This document shows positions 1-5,609 of a DNA stretch of 6,518 nucleotides, piece by piece; the first letter of the stretch is position 1, and every line of letters starts with the position of its first letter. The notes beneath the pieces were generated by a model that was given only the letters and a program-made list of their open reading frames with translations, searched no databases and had not been told where the DNA came from. Source of the stretch: an uncultured Paracoccaceae bacterium (GTDB lineage: Bacteria; Pseudomonadota; Alphaproteobacteria; Rhodobacterales; Rhodobacteraceae); the NCBI GenBank assembly GCA_938038825.1, contig CALHST010000162.1:1-6518 (forward strand), written 5' to 3'. The position numbers were made by a program, and so were the translations under genes.

Positions 1-224
1 TCACACGGGATCAACGGGACATCCAAAATGGAATGGTTGGCCGTGAGGTCAGCGTTCTTTTTGAAAAACCGGGTCGTAAGGCGGGCCAGATGGTTGGCAA
101 ATCCGACTACTTGCATGCCGTTCACGTTGAAGCCCCAGATCTTGTGGCCGGGGATATACGCCGTGTCAAAATCGTTGAGGCCGGCCCGAATTCTCTCAAA
201 GGGGCGTTGATCCAGCCACAGTAG
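1..224 (+). CDS. miaB: MiaB, tRNA-2-methylthio-N6-isopentenyladenosine37 methylthiotransferase (3' end, partial)
   Basis: Only the last 73 complete codons are present; the reading frame starts at base 3 and runs open from the window edge to TAG at 222-224. The visible part begins TRDQRDIQNGMVGREVSVLF and continues with GQMVGKSDYLHAVHV, which is the linker and C-terminal TRAM domain of MiaB; the TRAM domain binds the tRNA substrate. The family is a radical-SAM enzyme with two iron-sulfur clusters that adds a methylthio group to i6A37 of tRNAs; those catalytic parts lie upstream of the window. The position just before the phoH-ybeY-corC-lnt cluster agrees with the conserved proteobacterial order. 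The alternative, a related methylthiotransferase such as RimO or MtaB, is less likely given the sequence GQMVGKSDYLHAVHV and the neighbours. Confidence 0.92.
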   Translation, partial: TRDQRDIQNGMVGREVSVLFEKPGRKAGQMVGKSDYLHAVHVEAPDLVAGDIRRVKIVEAGPNSLKGALIQPQ

Positions 225-420
225 GCAGCTTTAGCGTGCCACACCATTCATAGTAAAATTGTGGAAATTTAGGGTTTGCGCCCAAAATGCACACAATATC
301 TGGCCTAAAGCCCTTCACAGACTCCTTTTTTTTACTTAACGTAATCCCAATTCGATGCGTGCACATGCTGCCAGCTTTGTGCGTGACATCGGGGGGATAG
401 AAAAAATAAGGAACAGAGCT
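225..420 (+). other. Intergenic region between miaB and the OmpA-family gene
   Basis: This 196-base stretch has no supported gene. It is A/T-rich compared with the flanking genes and contains an eight-T run at 326-333. Upstream of the T run, TCTG (299-302) can pair with CAGA (318-321) around a smaller GC/GC pairing, so a weak terminator for miaB is possible, but the stem is broken and sits four bases from the T run. The promoter for the OmpA gene should lie here, yet I could not find a clear -35/-10 pair. The 3' part leads into the AAGGA ribosome binding site at 408-412. Confidence 0.5.
408..412 (+). promoter_or_regulatory. Ribosome binding site fixing a GTG start for the OmpA-family gene
   Basis: AAGGA lies eight bases before GTG at 421. 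The upstream in-frame ATG at 355 has no purine-rich site before it and would put 22 polar residues ahead of the signal peptide, so the GTG is preferred. Confidence 0.75.
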
Positions 421-996
421 GTGGACTACAGGTATTCCAAGGCTGTCCGGGCTGCGTTGGGCGCAGCTTTGACAGTCGCGATCGCTTTGAGTGCTCCGAT
501 TGCAGAGGCCCAGACAAAATCGCAAAAAGGCAGAGATAAAGGTCAATATATTCCAACAATTTGGACAGACCCAGATGGGTGTGAACATTGGGTCATGGAT
601 GATGGCGTCGAAGGCTACATGACACCGCATGTCAGCCGAAAAGGCATTCCGGTGTGTAACCGCCAACAGGCCTGCGCCGTTATGAATTCGGACCAATTCT
701 TTGCAACTGACAGCGCGCGAATCCATCCTGCGGGCAAAACGAAATTGACGAAGTTCTTCCAAGAAGCGAACGCGCAATCTTATATCATCATCGGTCATAC
801 GGACAGCCGCGCATCAGATGCCTATAATTTGCAGCTGTCATTTAACCGCGCAAGTTCCGTTGCAAAAATCGCAGTGGCTGCTGGGGCAAAGATTGCAAAT
901 GTGAAGGGCCTTGGAGAGCGGTTGCCCGTTGCTCCGAACAACACATCTTCGGGTCAAGCCAAGAACCGTCGTGTTGAAATCGTGTGCCTGCGCTAA
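421..996 (+). CDS. Secreted OmpA-family (peptidoglycan-binding) protein with an N-terminal Trp/Cys-rich module
   Basis: The 191-residue protein begins with a classical signal peptide: basic start (YRYSKAVR), hydrophobic core at about residues 11-25, and likely cleavage after AEA at residue 30. Residues 47-79 form a module IWxDPxGCxHW...DDGVEGY...GxPVC, with Cys54 and Cys79 that could form a disulfide in the periplasm; Cys85 and Cys189 are also present. Residues from about 88 to the end are an OmpA C-terminal domain, with FFATDSARIHPAG, GHTDS (125-129) and NRRVEI near the end. Asp128 and Arg143 have the spacing of the pair that binds the diaminopimelate of peptidoglycan in OmpA proteins. There is no room for an OmpA beta-barrel, so it is probably a soluble periplasmic or envelope-linking protein. 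The next gene follows after 16 bases and shares the module. The precise role is unknown. Confidence 0.88.
   Translation: MDYRYSKAVRAALGAALTVAIALSAPIAEAQTKSQKGRDKGQYIPTIWTDPDGCEHWVMDDGVEGYMTPHVSRKGIPVCNRQQACAVMNSDQFFATDSARIHPAGKTKLTKFFQEANAQSYIIIGHTDSRASDAYNLQLSFNRASSVAKIAVAAGAKIANVKGLGERLPVAPNNTSSGQAKNRRVEIVCLR
562..625 (+). repeat. Direct repeat copy 1 (coding, module of OmpA-family gene)
   Basis: This 64-base stretch matches 1160-1223 at 52 positions by hand alignment without gaps, in the same reading frame. It encodes the WxDPxGCxHW to DDGVEGY part of the shared module. The similarity extends at protein level to the PVC at 649-657. It suggests a local duplication of an ancestral exported-protein gene segment. 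Confidence 0.75.
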
Positions 997-1012
997 GGTC
1001 TGGAGAAATCAA

Positions 1013-1333
1013 ATGAAACTGATAAAGCTCTCTCTCGTTCTGGGTGCCGTAACACTGGTCACCGCGTGCGAAGATTTCCAACTTCGTGAACAAGGTCCAG
1101 ACAAGTCTGTGGATCGCGGAATCGACAAGAAAAGCCTGAGTGAATTGCAAGCGGGTATCTGGGTTGATCCAAATGGGTGTGATCATTGGATCATTGATGA
1201 TGGTGTCGAAGGATACCTGTCACAGCGCCTAGACCCACAAGGGAAGCCTGTTTGTTCAGGTGTTGCACCACCGACGCAAACAGTTGGTGACTTCAAGACT
1301 GGCTCGACGTCAATCATTGGCGATCCTATCTAG
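1013..1333 (+). CDS. Small predicted lipoprotein carrying the same Trp/Cys-rich module
   Basis: The 106-residue protein starts at ATG 1013, with GGAGA seven bases or so upstream. Residues 1-18 are a short lipoprotein signal (MKLIKLSLVLGAVTLVTA) followed by Cys19; VTAC fits the lipobox, so signal peptidase II cleavage and lipidation at Cys19 are expected. The +2 residue is Glu rather than Asp, so by the enterobacterial rule it would go to the outer membrane, although that rule may not hold here. Residues 49-81 repeat the module IWxDPxGCxHW...DDGVEGY...GKPVC of the preceding protein, with Cys56 and Cys81. The C-terminal 25 residues are Thr/Ser/Gly-rich and look unstructured. There is no OmpA domain. 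It lies 16 bases after the OmpA-family gene, and a terminator follows, so the two are probably cotranscribed. I do not recognise a named family; the function is unknown. Confidence 0.85.
   Translation: MKLIKLSLVLGAVTLVTACEDFQLREQGPDKSVDRGIDKKSLSELQAGIWVDPNGCDHWIIDDGVEGYLSQRLDPQGKPVCSGVAPPTQTVGDFKTGSTSIIGDPI
1160..1223 (+). repeat. Direct repeat copy 2 (coding, module of lipoprotein gene)
   Basis: This is the partner of the 562-625 repeat, 598 bases downstream and in the same orientation and frame. Several of the 12 differences fall at third codon positions, which suggests the protein sequence is under selection. Confidence 0.75.
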
Positions 1334-1352
1334 CCTTTTTACCAACATCTTA

Positions 1353-1393
1353 GGAACGGACTGATGTGAATGTGCATAAGGTCCGTGCCTTTT
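1353..1393 (+). terminator. Weak terminator-like hairpin upstream of the main terminator
   Basis: GGAACGGAC (1353-1361) pairs with GTCCGTGCC (1381-1389) with a single A/G mismatch around a 19-base loop, and four T residues follow (1390-1393). The loop is long and the T run short, so it may be an auxiliary terminator, an RNA 3'-end stabiliser, or incidental. Confidence 0.4.
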
Positions 1394-1396
1394 AAG

Positions 1397-1425
1397 GCCC
1401 GTCGCGTGATTTCGGCGGGCTTTTT
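1397..1425 (+). terminator. Intrinsic terminator after the lipoprotein gene
   Basis: GCCCGTCG (1397-1404) pairs along its whole length with CGGCGGGC (1413-1420), with one G-U pair, around an eight-base loop; five T residues follow directly (1421-1425). It lies 63 bases after the lipoprotein stop codon and about 70 bases before the phoH start, and so separates the envelope pair from the phoH operon. Confidence 0.85.
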
Positions 1426-1482
1426 GCTTTCTGCAGTTGCACGTGGTTGTACTGAATGGCAGTTTTGAAAAAACACAGACTC

Positions 1483-1487
1483 AGGAG
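1483..1487 (+). promoter_or_regulatory. Ribosome binding site fixing a TTG start for phoH
   Basis: AGGAG lies six bases before TTG at 1494. A longer reading from TTG 1437 or GTG 1443 would start only 12-18 bases after the terminator T run and has no comparable site. An ATG at 1489 is out of frame and only one base from this site. Confidence 0.65.
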
Positions 1488-1493
1488 TATGAG

Positions 1494-2534
1494 TTGGAGC
1501 CAACATCCGCGACGCCGGCCGACGGCCAGTCTTCTAGTGGACCTTCTGAGGTTCTGGTAGAATTTCCAGACAATCGGTTATTGATTGATTTATGCGGTGA
1601 ATTTGACCGTAACTTGTCAGACATCGAACATCGCATGTCCGTGCAAATTTTGCGCCGTGGCAACCAGTTGGCGATCATGGGCGAGACTGACAGCCAGACA
1701 GCTGCGGCCGAACTTCTTCAGACATTATATGCACGGCTAGAGCAGGGGCGTTCCGTCACTGCAGAAGACATTGATCGGGAAATGCGCATGGGTGGTACTG
1801 ACGCCGAAACGGGACCTCAGGATGGGGACCAACTGGAAATGCCTGTCGGCGGGCGTGTTGAAATCAAGACGCGCAAGAAGCTGGTCGAACCGCGTACAGA
1901 CGCGCAAAAGGCGTATGTGTTAAGCTTGTTTGAAAACGAGTTGGCTTTTGGGATAGGTCCGGCGGGAACGGGCAAAACCTATTTGGCTGTTGCAGTGGGG
2001 GTGAGCATGTTTCTCGCGGGCGAGGTGGATCGGATCATCCTTAGCCGTCCAGCGGTAGAGGCCGGTGAAAAGCTGGGATACCTTCCAGGCGATATGAAGG
2101 ACAAAGTCGATCCCTATATGCAGCCGCTTTATGATGCGCTGAATGATTTTCTGCCGGGTAAGCAACTTGCGAAACTGATCGAAGAAAAGCGCATTGAAAT
2201 TGCACCTTTGGCATTTATGCGCGGCCGTACCCTAAGCCGTGCCTTTGTGGTGCTGGACGAAGCGCAAAACGCGACCTCGATGCAGATGAAAATGTTCCTG
2301 ACCCGTTTGGGAGAAGGCAGCCGTATGGTGATCACGGGGGATCGGACCCAAGTTGATTTGCCGCGCGGCGTTCCCTCTGGCCTTGCCGATGCGGAACGGC
2401 TGCTGAAAACAATTAAGAAGATTGGATTTAACTACTTCACCTCGAAAGATGTGGTGCGCCATCCATTGGTGGCTGCCATCATCGAAGCGTACGAGGCCGA
2501 ATCCGAACGAACCCTTGCCAAGAAGTCCAGCTAG
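1494..2534 (+). CDS. phoH: PhoH-like ATPase (YbeZ homologue)
   Basis: The 346-residue protein is of normal length for the PhoH/YbeZ family of P-loop ATPases, linked to RNA metabolism and often working with the neighbour YbeY. The N-terminal 100 residues contain FPDNRLLIDLCGEFDRNL, as in alphaproteobacterial homologues. The Walker A motif GPAGTGKT is at 155-162 with Lys161, the family signature RPAVEAGEKLGYLPG at 185-199, the Walker B VVLDEAQ with Asp255 and Glu256, and the sensor-like TGDRTQVDLP at 281-290. The protein is probably cytoplasmic. A TTG start at 1494 is chosen for its AGGAG; an in-frame extension to TTG 1437 would add 19 residues that do not look conserved. It is the first gene of a run phoH-ybeY-corC-lnt. 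Whether the ATPase acts as an RNA helicase or RNase partner is family knowledge, not something the sequence alone shows. Confidence 0.95.
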   Translation: MEPTSATPADGQSSSGPSEVLVEFPDNRLLIDLCGEFDRNLSDIEHRMSVQILRRGNQLAIMGETDSQTAAAELLQTLYARLEQGRSVTAEDIDREMRMGGTDAETGPQDGDQLEMPVGGRVEIKTRKKLVEPRTDAQKAYVLSLFENELAFGIGPAGTGKTYLAVAVGVSMFLAGEVDRIILSRPAVEAGEKLGYLPGDMKDKVDPYMQPLYDALNDFLPGKQLAKLIEEKRIEIAPLAFMRGRTLSRAFVVLDEAQNATSMQMKMFLTRLGEGSRMVITGDRTQVDLPRGVPSGLADAERLLKTIKKIGFNYFTSKDVVRHPLVAAIIEAYEAESERTLAKKSS

Positions 2535-2566
2535 GCTCACACGTCTGTTTGCTATTGGCCTCTGGC

Positions 2567-2581
2567 GCTTGGGGCCCAAGC
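2567..2581 (+). other. Small perfect hairpin just before the ybeY ribosome binding site
   Basis: GCTTGGG (2567-2573) and CCCAAGC (2575-2581) are exact reverse complements around one G; as RNA this gives a six-pair stem with a three-base loop. It lies in the 63-base phoH-ybeY gap, seven bases before the AAGG at 2588-2591. No T run follows, so it is not a terminator. It may be an RNA processing or translation element, or chance. Confidence 0.4.
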
Positions 2582-2597
2582 TGCGTTAAGGCGCGCC

Positions 2598-3077
2598 ATG
2601 GATTTGGATATCATTCAAGAAGACCCCAAATGGGAGGACGTCGATTTAGTGACTCTGGCGCACGCCGCTGTCACCGCGACCCTGCAACGGGTCTTGTTGG
2701 ATCCCGATTTGGCAGAGCTCAGCCTTTTGGCGTGTAACGACGCGCGGATTGCAATTCTGAACGAAGAGTTCAGGGGCAAGCCAACCCCGACCAACGTTCT
2801 GAGTTGGCCCGCCCAGACCGTCACGCCGCCGGATTTACCGAAATTGGATTTCGACGGAACCTGCGCTCTTGGCGATTTGGCGCTGGCATTTGAAACTTGT
2901 GCGCGCGAAGCCACTGACCAAAAGAAGCCCTTACAGGACCATGTGACGCATTTAATTGTGCATGGTGTGTTACATTTGTTGGGTTACGATCACGAAAGTG
3001 ACATCGACGCCACCTTAATGGAGGGAATAGAGGTCGAGATACTTGGCAAACTGGGTGTAGATGACCCATATTCTTGA
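2598..3077 (+). CDS. ybeY: YbeY, endoribonuclease / rRNA maturation factor
   Basis: The 159-residue protein matches the family length. The zinc-binding motif HGVLHLLGYDH is at 122-132, giving His122, His126 and His132 as metal ligands. The conserved basic segment FRGKPTPTNVLSWP contains Arg59, the family's substrate-binding arginine. YbeY is a metal-dependent single-strand endoribonuclease needed for 16S rRNA 3'-end maturation and ribosome quality control in bacteria. The start at ATG 2598 has AAGG six bases upstream, a modest site, and the small hairpin described at 2567-2581 lies ahead of it. It follows phoH by 63 bases and precedes corC by 44 bases, the usual ybeZ-ybeY-ybeX order. All key residues are intact. 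Confidence 0.96.
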   Translation: MDLDIIQEDPKWEDVDLVTLAHAAVTATLQRVLLDPDLAELSLLACNDARIAILNEEFRGKPTPTNVLSWPAQTVTPPDLPKLDFDGTCALGDLALAFETCAREATDQKKPLQDHVTHLIVHGVLHLLGYDHESDIDATLMEGIEVEILGKLGVDDPYS

Positions 3078-3121
3078 TCCTGAGCGCAGCGAATCTGTTG
3101 CGTGTCATTTGGAAAGGACCC

Positions 3122-4003
3122 ATGGGCGACACTGACGGCTCGTCTGGCGCAGCGCAAAGCGCGCAGTCAGATTCTGACACACCCACGCAAAGCGGCGGAT
3201 TTCTTGCCCGCGTGATGGGGGCTTTAAGCCCAACGGAAACCAAGGACGCGATTTCGAACGCTCCCAGCACCCGCCTTGGCGGGGCAGAACATGGCATGAT
3301 CAACCTGCGCCGCATGCGGGTTGAAGATGTCGCCATTCCAAAAGCTGATATTGTTTCGGTCGCCTGCTCGGTTTCGCGCGACGGATTGGTGCAGGTGTTC
3401 AAAGACAGCGGTCTGACCCGGTTACCTGTTTACGACGGGACGTTGGACAATCCGGTTGGGTTTGTTCACCTAAAAGACTTTGCGTTGCAATTTGGCTTCA
3501 ATGGCGGGGGCCCTGAATTTGATGTTCAGGCTATGCTGCGGCCGCTGCTGTTTGTTCCGCCTTCAATGACCATCGGCGTGTTGTTGACCAAGATGCAGGC
3601 TGAACGGCGCCATATGGCATTGGTTATTGATGAATATGGCGGCACAGATGGCTTGGTCACAATCGAGGATCTGATCGAACAGGTCATTGGCGAGATCGAA
3701 GACGAACATGATCAGGACGAAGGCCTTTTCTGGGCCGAGGAAAAACCTGGCAGCTATATCGCAGTGGCCAAAACCCCGCTGGATGAGTTCGAGGCCGAAA
3801 TTGGCCAGTCTTTGACTGATCATGACGAGGTGGACGAGGAAGAAATCGATACCTTGGGCGGTCTCGTGGTCATGCTGTCCGGGCGCGTTCCGACGCGCGG
3901 CGAAGTGGTGCAGCACCCCGATGGTCCGGAATTCGAAGTGATCGACGCGGATCCGCGTCGGGTCAAACGACTACGCGTGACTTTGTCCGGGAAGTCAGGG
4001 TGA
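3122..4003 (+). CDS. corC: CorC/YbeX-type CBS-domain protein (HlyC/CorC family)
   Basis: The 293-residue protein starts with about 55 polar, Ser/Asp-rich residues and has no membrane segments, unlike the DUF21-containing members of the family. Two CBS domains follow (about 65-125 and 130-190), with RLPVYDGTLDNPVGFVHLKD in the first and VIDEYGGTDGLVTIEDLIE starting at residue 168 in the second. The C-terminal part (about 200-290) is the CorC/HlyC transporter-associated domain, with TLGGLVVMLSGRVPTRGE. Family members are linked to Mg/Co efflux, and YbeX has been tied to ribosome and RNA homeostasis, which fits the ybeY neighbour. ATG 3122 is preferred, with GGAAAGGA at 3111-3118; an in-frame TTG at 3074 overlapping the ybeY stop is a possible alternative. 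It is often labelled a hemolysin, which is not a supported function. Confidence 0.93.
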   Translation: MGDTDGSSGAAQSAQSDSDTPTQSGGFLARVMGALSPTETKDAISNAPSTRLGGAEHGMINLRRMRVEDVAIPKADIVSVACSVSRDGLVQVFKDSGLTRLPVYDGTLDNPVGFVHLKDFALQFGFNGGGPEFDVQAMLRPLLFVPPSMTIGVLLTKMQAERRHMALVIDEYGGTDGLVTIEDLIEQVIGEIEDEHDQDEGLFWAEEKPGSYIAVAKTPLDEFEAEIGQSLTDHDEVDEEEIDTLGGLVVMLSGRVPTRGEVVQHPDGPEFEVIDADPRRVKRLRVTLSGKSG

Positions 4004-5523
4004 GAACATCAAAGCTGGCAATGTGGGTATCACAAACGTCGTTTGTGATCCGTTTGCTTGCGACGTTTGTTGCCGGGCTGGTGGCTGCATTGGGAATGCC
4101 ACCCCAAGGATTTGCTATTGCAACAGTTCTGTCATTGGCGGTTTTGTTTGCGCTGTTTCCTTTGGTAGCGACACCTAAACAAGGGGCCGTGTCGGGCTGG
4201 GCTTTTGCAACCGGATATTTCGCAGTTTCACTGCGCTGGATTGTTGAGCCGTTTCAAATTGATGCTGCCGTTTATGGATGGATGGCACCCTTTGCCTTGG
4301 CATTGCTGGCTGCAGGATTGGCCTTGTTCTGGGGATTGGCGGGATGGGGCGCTGCGCGGTTCACCCGAACACCAGCCCCCCGGATTGTGGCGCTGGTGAT
4401 CGCAATTGGCCTTGCAGAGTTTGCGCGCGCCTATGTGTTCACGGGGTTTCCATGGGCGGGTTTGGCCCAAGTTTGGATCGACACCGGGATTATCCAATCT
4501 TTGGCGGCTGTTGGGCCACATGGGCTTGCCATGCTCACACTACTTTTGGCCGCCGGATTGGGGGCGCTGGCGCATCATTGGCGCGCGGGTTTGGCCTTGG
4601 GCCTTCCTGCCATATGCCTGCTCGCAGTGATGATTTTTCGCATCACGCCTATTCCTCCCTATGATCCTGAAACGCGACCCGTTGTGCGCATTGTCCAACC
4701 AAACGCCCCGCAAGACGAAAAGTGGGACCCTGAAAAGTGGCAGGTCTTCTTTTGGCGCCAAGTGGACGCCACACGCGCAGGAGAGACCCGCCCGGATCTG
4801 ATCGTGTGGCCGGAAACTGCAATTCCCCAATTGGTCAACCATGCAGAGGAGACCTTGGCGATTGTTGCCGAGGCTGCAGCTGGCGTACCAGTTGTGATTG
4901 GAATGCAGCGGGCTGATGCACGCTCCTATTTCAACACGATGATTGTTTTGGGTAACGACGGGGTGGTGGGGCCGATCTATGACAAGCATCACCTCGTGCC
5001 TTTTGGTGAATACATGCCGTTTCCGGGACTGTTCCAAAACCTCGGCATCCGGGCGCTCGCGCAGCGCGCAGAGACAGGGTATTCCGCAGGTGCCGGGCCA
5101 ACAATCCTGGATCTTGGAAAGGCTGGTCGTGCCCTCGCGATGATCTGTTACGAGGCTGTATTTCCTCAGCACGCAAGATTGCGTGGTGACCGACCTGATT
5201 TTCTGATGCAGATCACCAATGACGCGTGGTTTGGAACCTATGCGGGACCACAGCAACACCTTGCGCAAGCGCAGATGCGCGCCATCGAACAGGGTTTGCC
5301 GCTTGTGCGGGCTGCGAACACCGGCGTGTCTGCGATGATTGATACAAGGGGACGCATTGTCGATCAGCTGCCTTTGGGGGTGCATGGTCATTTGGACGCA
5401 GCGCTGCCCCCGGCTGGGCCGGTAACCTTGTATTCACGAACCGGAGATTGGCTTGTTTTCATCCTGTTAATCGCCAGTGCGGTATTTTTTCGATGGTTTG
5501 TGCGAATTCGTGATTTCGATTGA
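4000..5523 (+). CDS. lnt: Apolipoprotein N-acyltransferase Lnt
   Basis: The 507-residue inner-membrane protein transfers an acyl chain from a phospholipid to the N-terminal cysteine of lipoproteins, the last step of their maturation. About six to seven hydrophobic segments span residues 15-215, including the family's VAALGMPPQGFAI near residues 27-39 and GFPWAGLAQVW. The periplasmic carbon-nitrogen hydrolase domain runs from about 227 to 470, with the catalytic triad visible as Glu272 (VWPETAIPQ), Lys329 (YDKHHLVPFGEYMP) and Cys383 (MICYEAVFP). A last membrane helix is at about 484-501. The GTG start overlaps the corC stop (GTGA at 4000-4003), which suggests translational coupling; a second start, ATG 4021, is seven codons in. 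A perfect palindrome lies just after that ATG. All active residues are intact. Confidence 0.97.
   Translation: MRTSKLAMWVSQTSFVIRLLATFVAGLVAALGMPPQGFAIATVLSLAVLFALFPLVATPKQGAVSGWAFATGYFAVSLRWIVEPFQIDAAVYGWMAPFALALLAAGLALFWGLAGWGAARFTRTPAPRIVALVIAIGLAEFARAYVFTGFPWAGLAQVWIDTGIIQSLAAVGPHGLAMLTLLLAAGLGALAHHWRAGLALGLPAICLLAVMIFRITPIPPYDPETRPVVRIVQPNAPQDEKWDPEKWQVFFWRQVDATRAGETRPDLIVWPETAIPQLVNHAEETLAIVAEAAAGVPVVIGMQRADARSYFNTMIVLGNDGVVGPIYDKHHLVPFGEYMPFPGLFQNLGIRALAQRAETGYSAGAGPTILDLGKAGRALAMICYEAVFPQHARLRGDRPDFLMQITNDAWFGTYAGPQQHLAQAQMRAIEQGLPLVRAANTGVSAMIDTRGRIVDQLPLGVHGHLDAALPPAGPVTLYSRTGDWLVFILLIASAVFFRWFVRIRDFD
4029..4049. repeat. Perfect 21-bp palindrome inside the start of lnt
   Basis: ATCACAAACG (4029-4038) and CGTTTGTGAT (4040-4049) are exact reverse complements around a single T. 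As RNA it would give a nine-pair stem with a three-base loop, starting eight bases after the in-frame ATG at 4021. The half-site CGTTTG recurs at 4051 and 4064. It could be a protein-binding operator, a translation-modulating hairpin, or coincidence within codons for VSQTSFVI. Confidence 0.6.
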
Positions 5524-5547
5524 CCTGTGAAACCATGACGCTTAAGG
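5520..5547 (+). promoter_or_regulatory. Possible metK promoter
   Basis: TTGACC (5520-5525) is a good -35 hexamer and overlaps the lnt stop codon. Sixteen bases later TTAAGG (5542-5547) could serve as a poor -10. A start about seven bases on would fall just before the riboswitch, which is where a riboswitch-controlled transcript should begin. The -10 match is weak, so this is tentative. Confidence 0.3.
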
Positions 5548-5560
5548 GCGTTCGGATGAC

Positions 5561-5605
5561 TGCCACAACGGCTTCCTGACGTGGCACAAGTTTATTTTTG
5601 GAGCA
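5561..5605 (+). promoter_or_regulatory. SAM/SAH-type riboswitch controlling metK
   Basis: TGCCAC (5561-5566) pairs perfectly with GTGGCA (5581-5586) and encloses the conserved loop AACGGCTTCCTGAC. TTGGAGCA follows at 5598-5605. GCTTCC in the loop (5571-5576) can pair with GGAGC (5600-5604), leaving one U unpaired, to make the pseudoknot typical of the SAM/SAH class found upstream of metK in Rhodobacterales. GGAG is also the metK ribosome binding site, six bases from the ATG, so ligand binding would hide it and lower translation when SAM is plentiful. The linker between the stem and the pseudoknot strand is an A/T-rich 11 bases (5587-5597). Confidence 0.92.
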
Positions 5606-5609
5606 CCAT

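Noticed and set aside
299..333. Possible intrinsic terminator of miaB ending in an eight-T run
   Set aside because: The stem is short and interrupted (TCTG/CAGA with an uneven inner loop) and is four bases from the T run. It is mentioned in the intergenic entry but not called.
314..342. TTCACA and TAACGT as a promoter for the OmpA-family gene
   Set aside because: The spacing of 17 fits, but the -10 match is poor and the T run lies between them; equally good pairs occur by chance in A/T-rich DNA.
287..400. 37-codon open frame in the miaB to OmpA-gene gap (ATG 287 to TAG 398-400)
   Set aside because: There is no ribosome binding site before the ATG, the T run is inside it, and it overlaps the leader of the next gene. 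Nothing suggests coding.
1437..1475. TTGCAC or TTGTAC as a -35 for a phoH promoter
   Set aside because: No acceptable -10 hexamer is found 16-18 bases downstream of either.
1456..1560. 34-codon frame starting at ATG 1456 and passing ATG 1489, overlapping the phoH start
   Set aside because: There is no ribosome binding site for 1456 and the AGGAG is only one base from ATG 1489. The product is Arg-rich and unlike a known leader; the PhoH frame explains the region better.
4540..5391. Long open frame on the - strand opposite lnt
   Set aside because: It lies wholly inside a well-supported lnt gene with an intact catalytic triad, and its translation resembles no family; it is a shadow frame.
5538..5551. 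ACGC/GCGT hairpin between lnt and the riboswitch, as an lnt terminator
   Set aside because: Only four pairs, no following T run, and it overlaps the possible metK -10 region.
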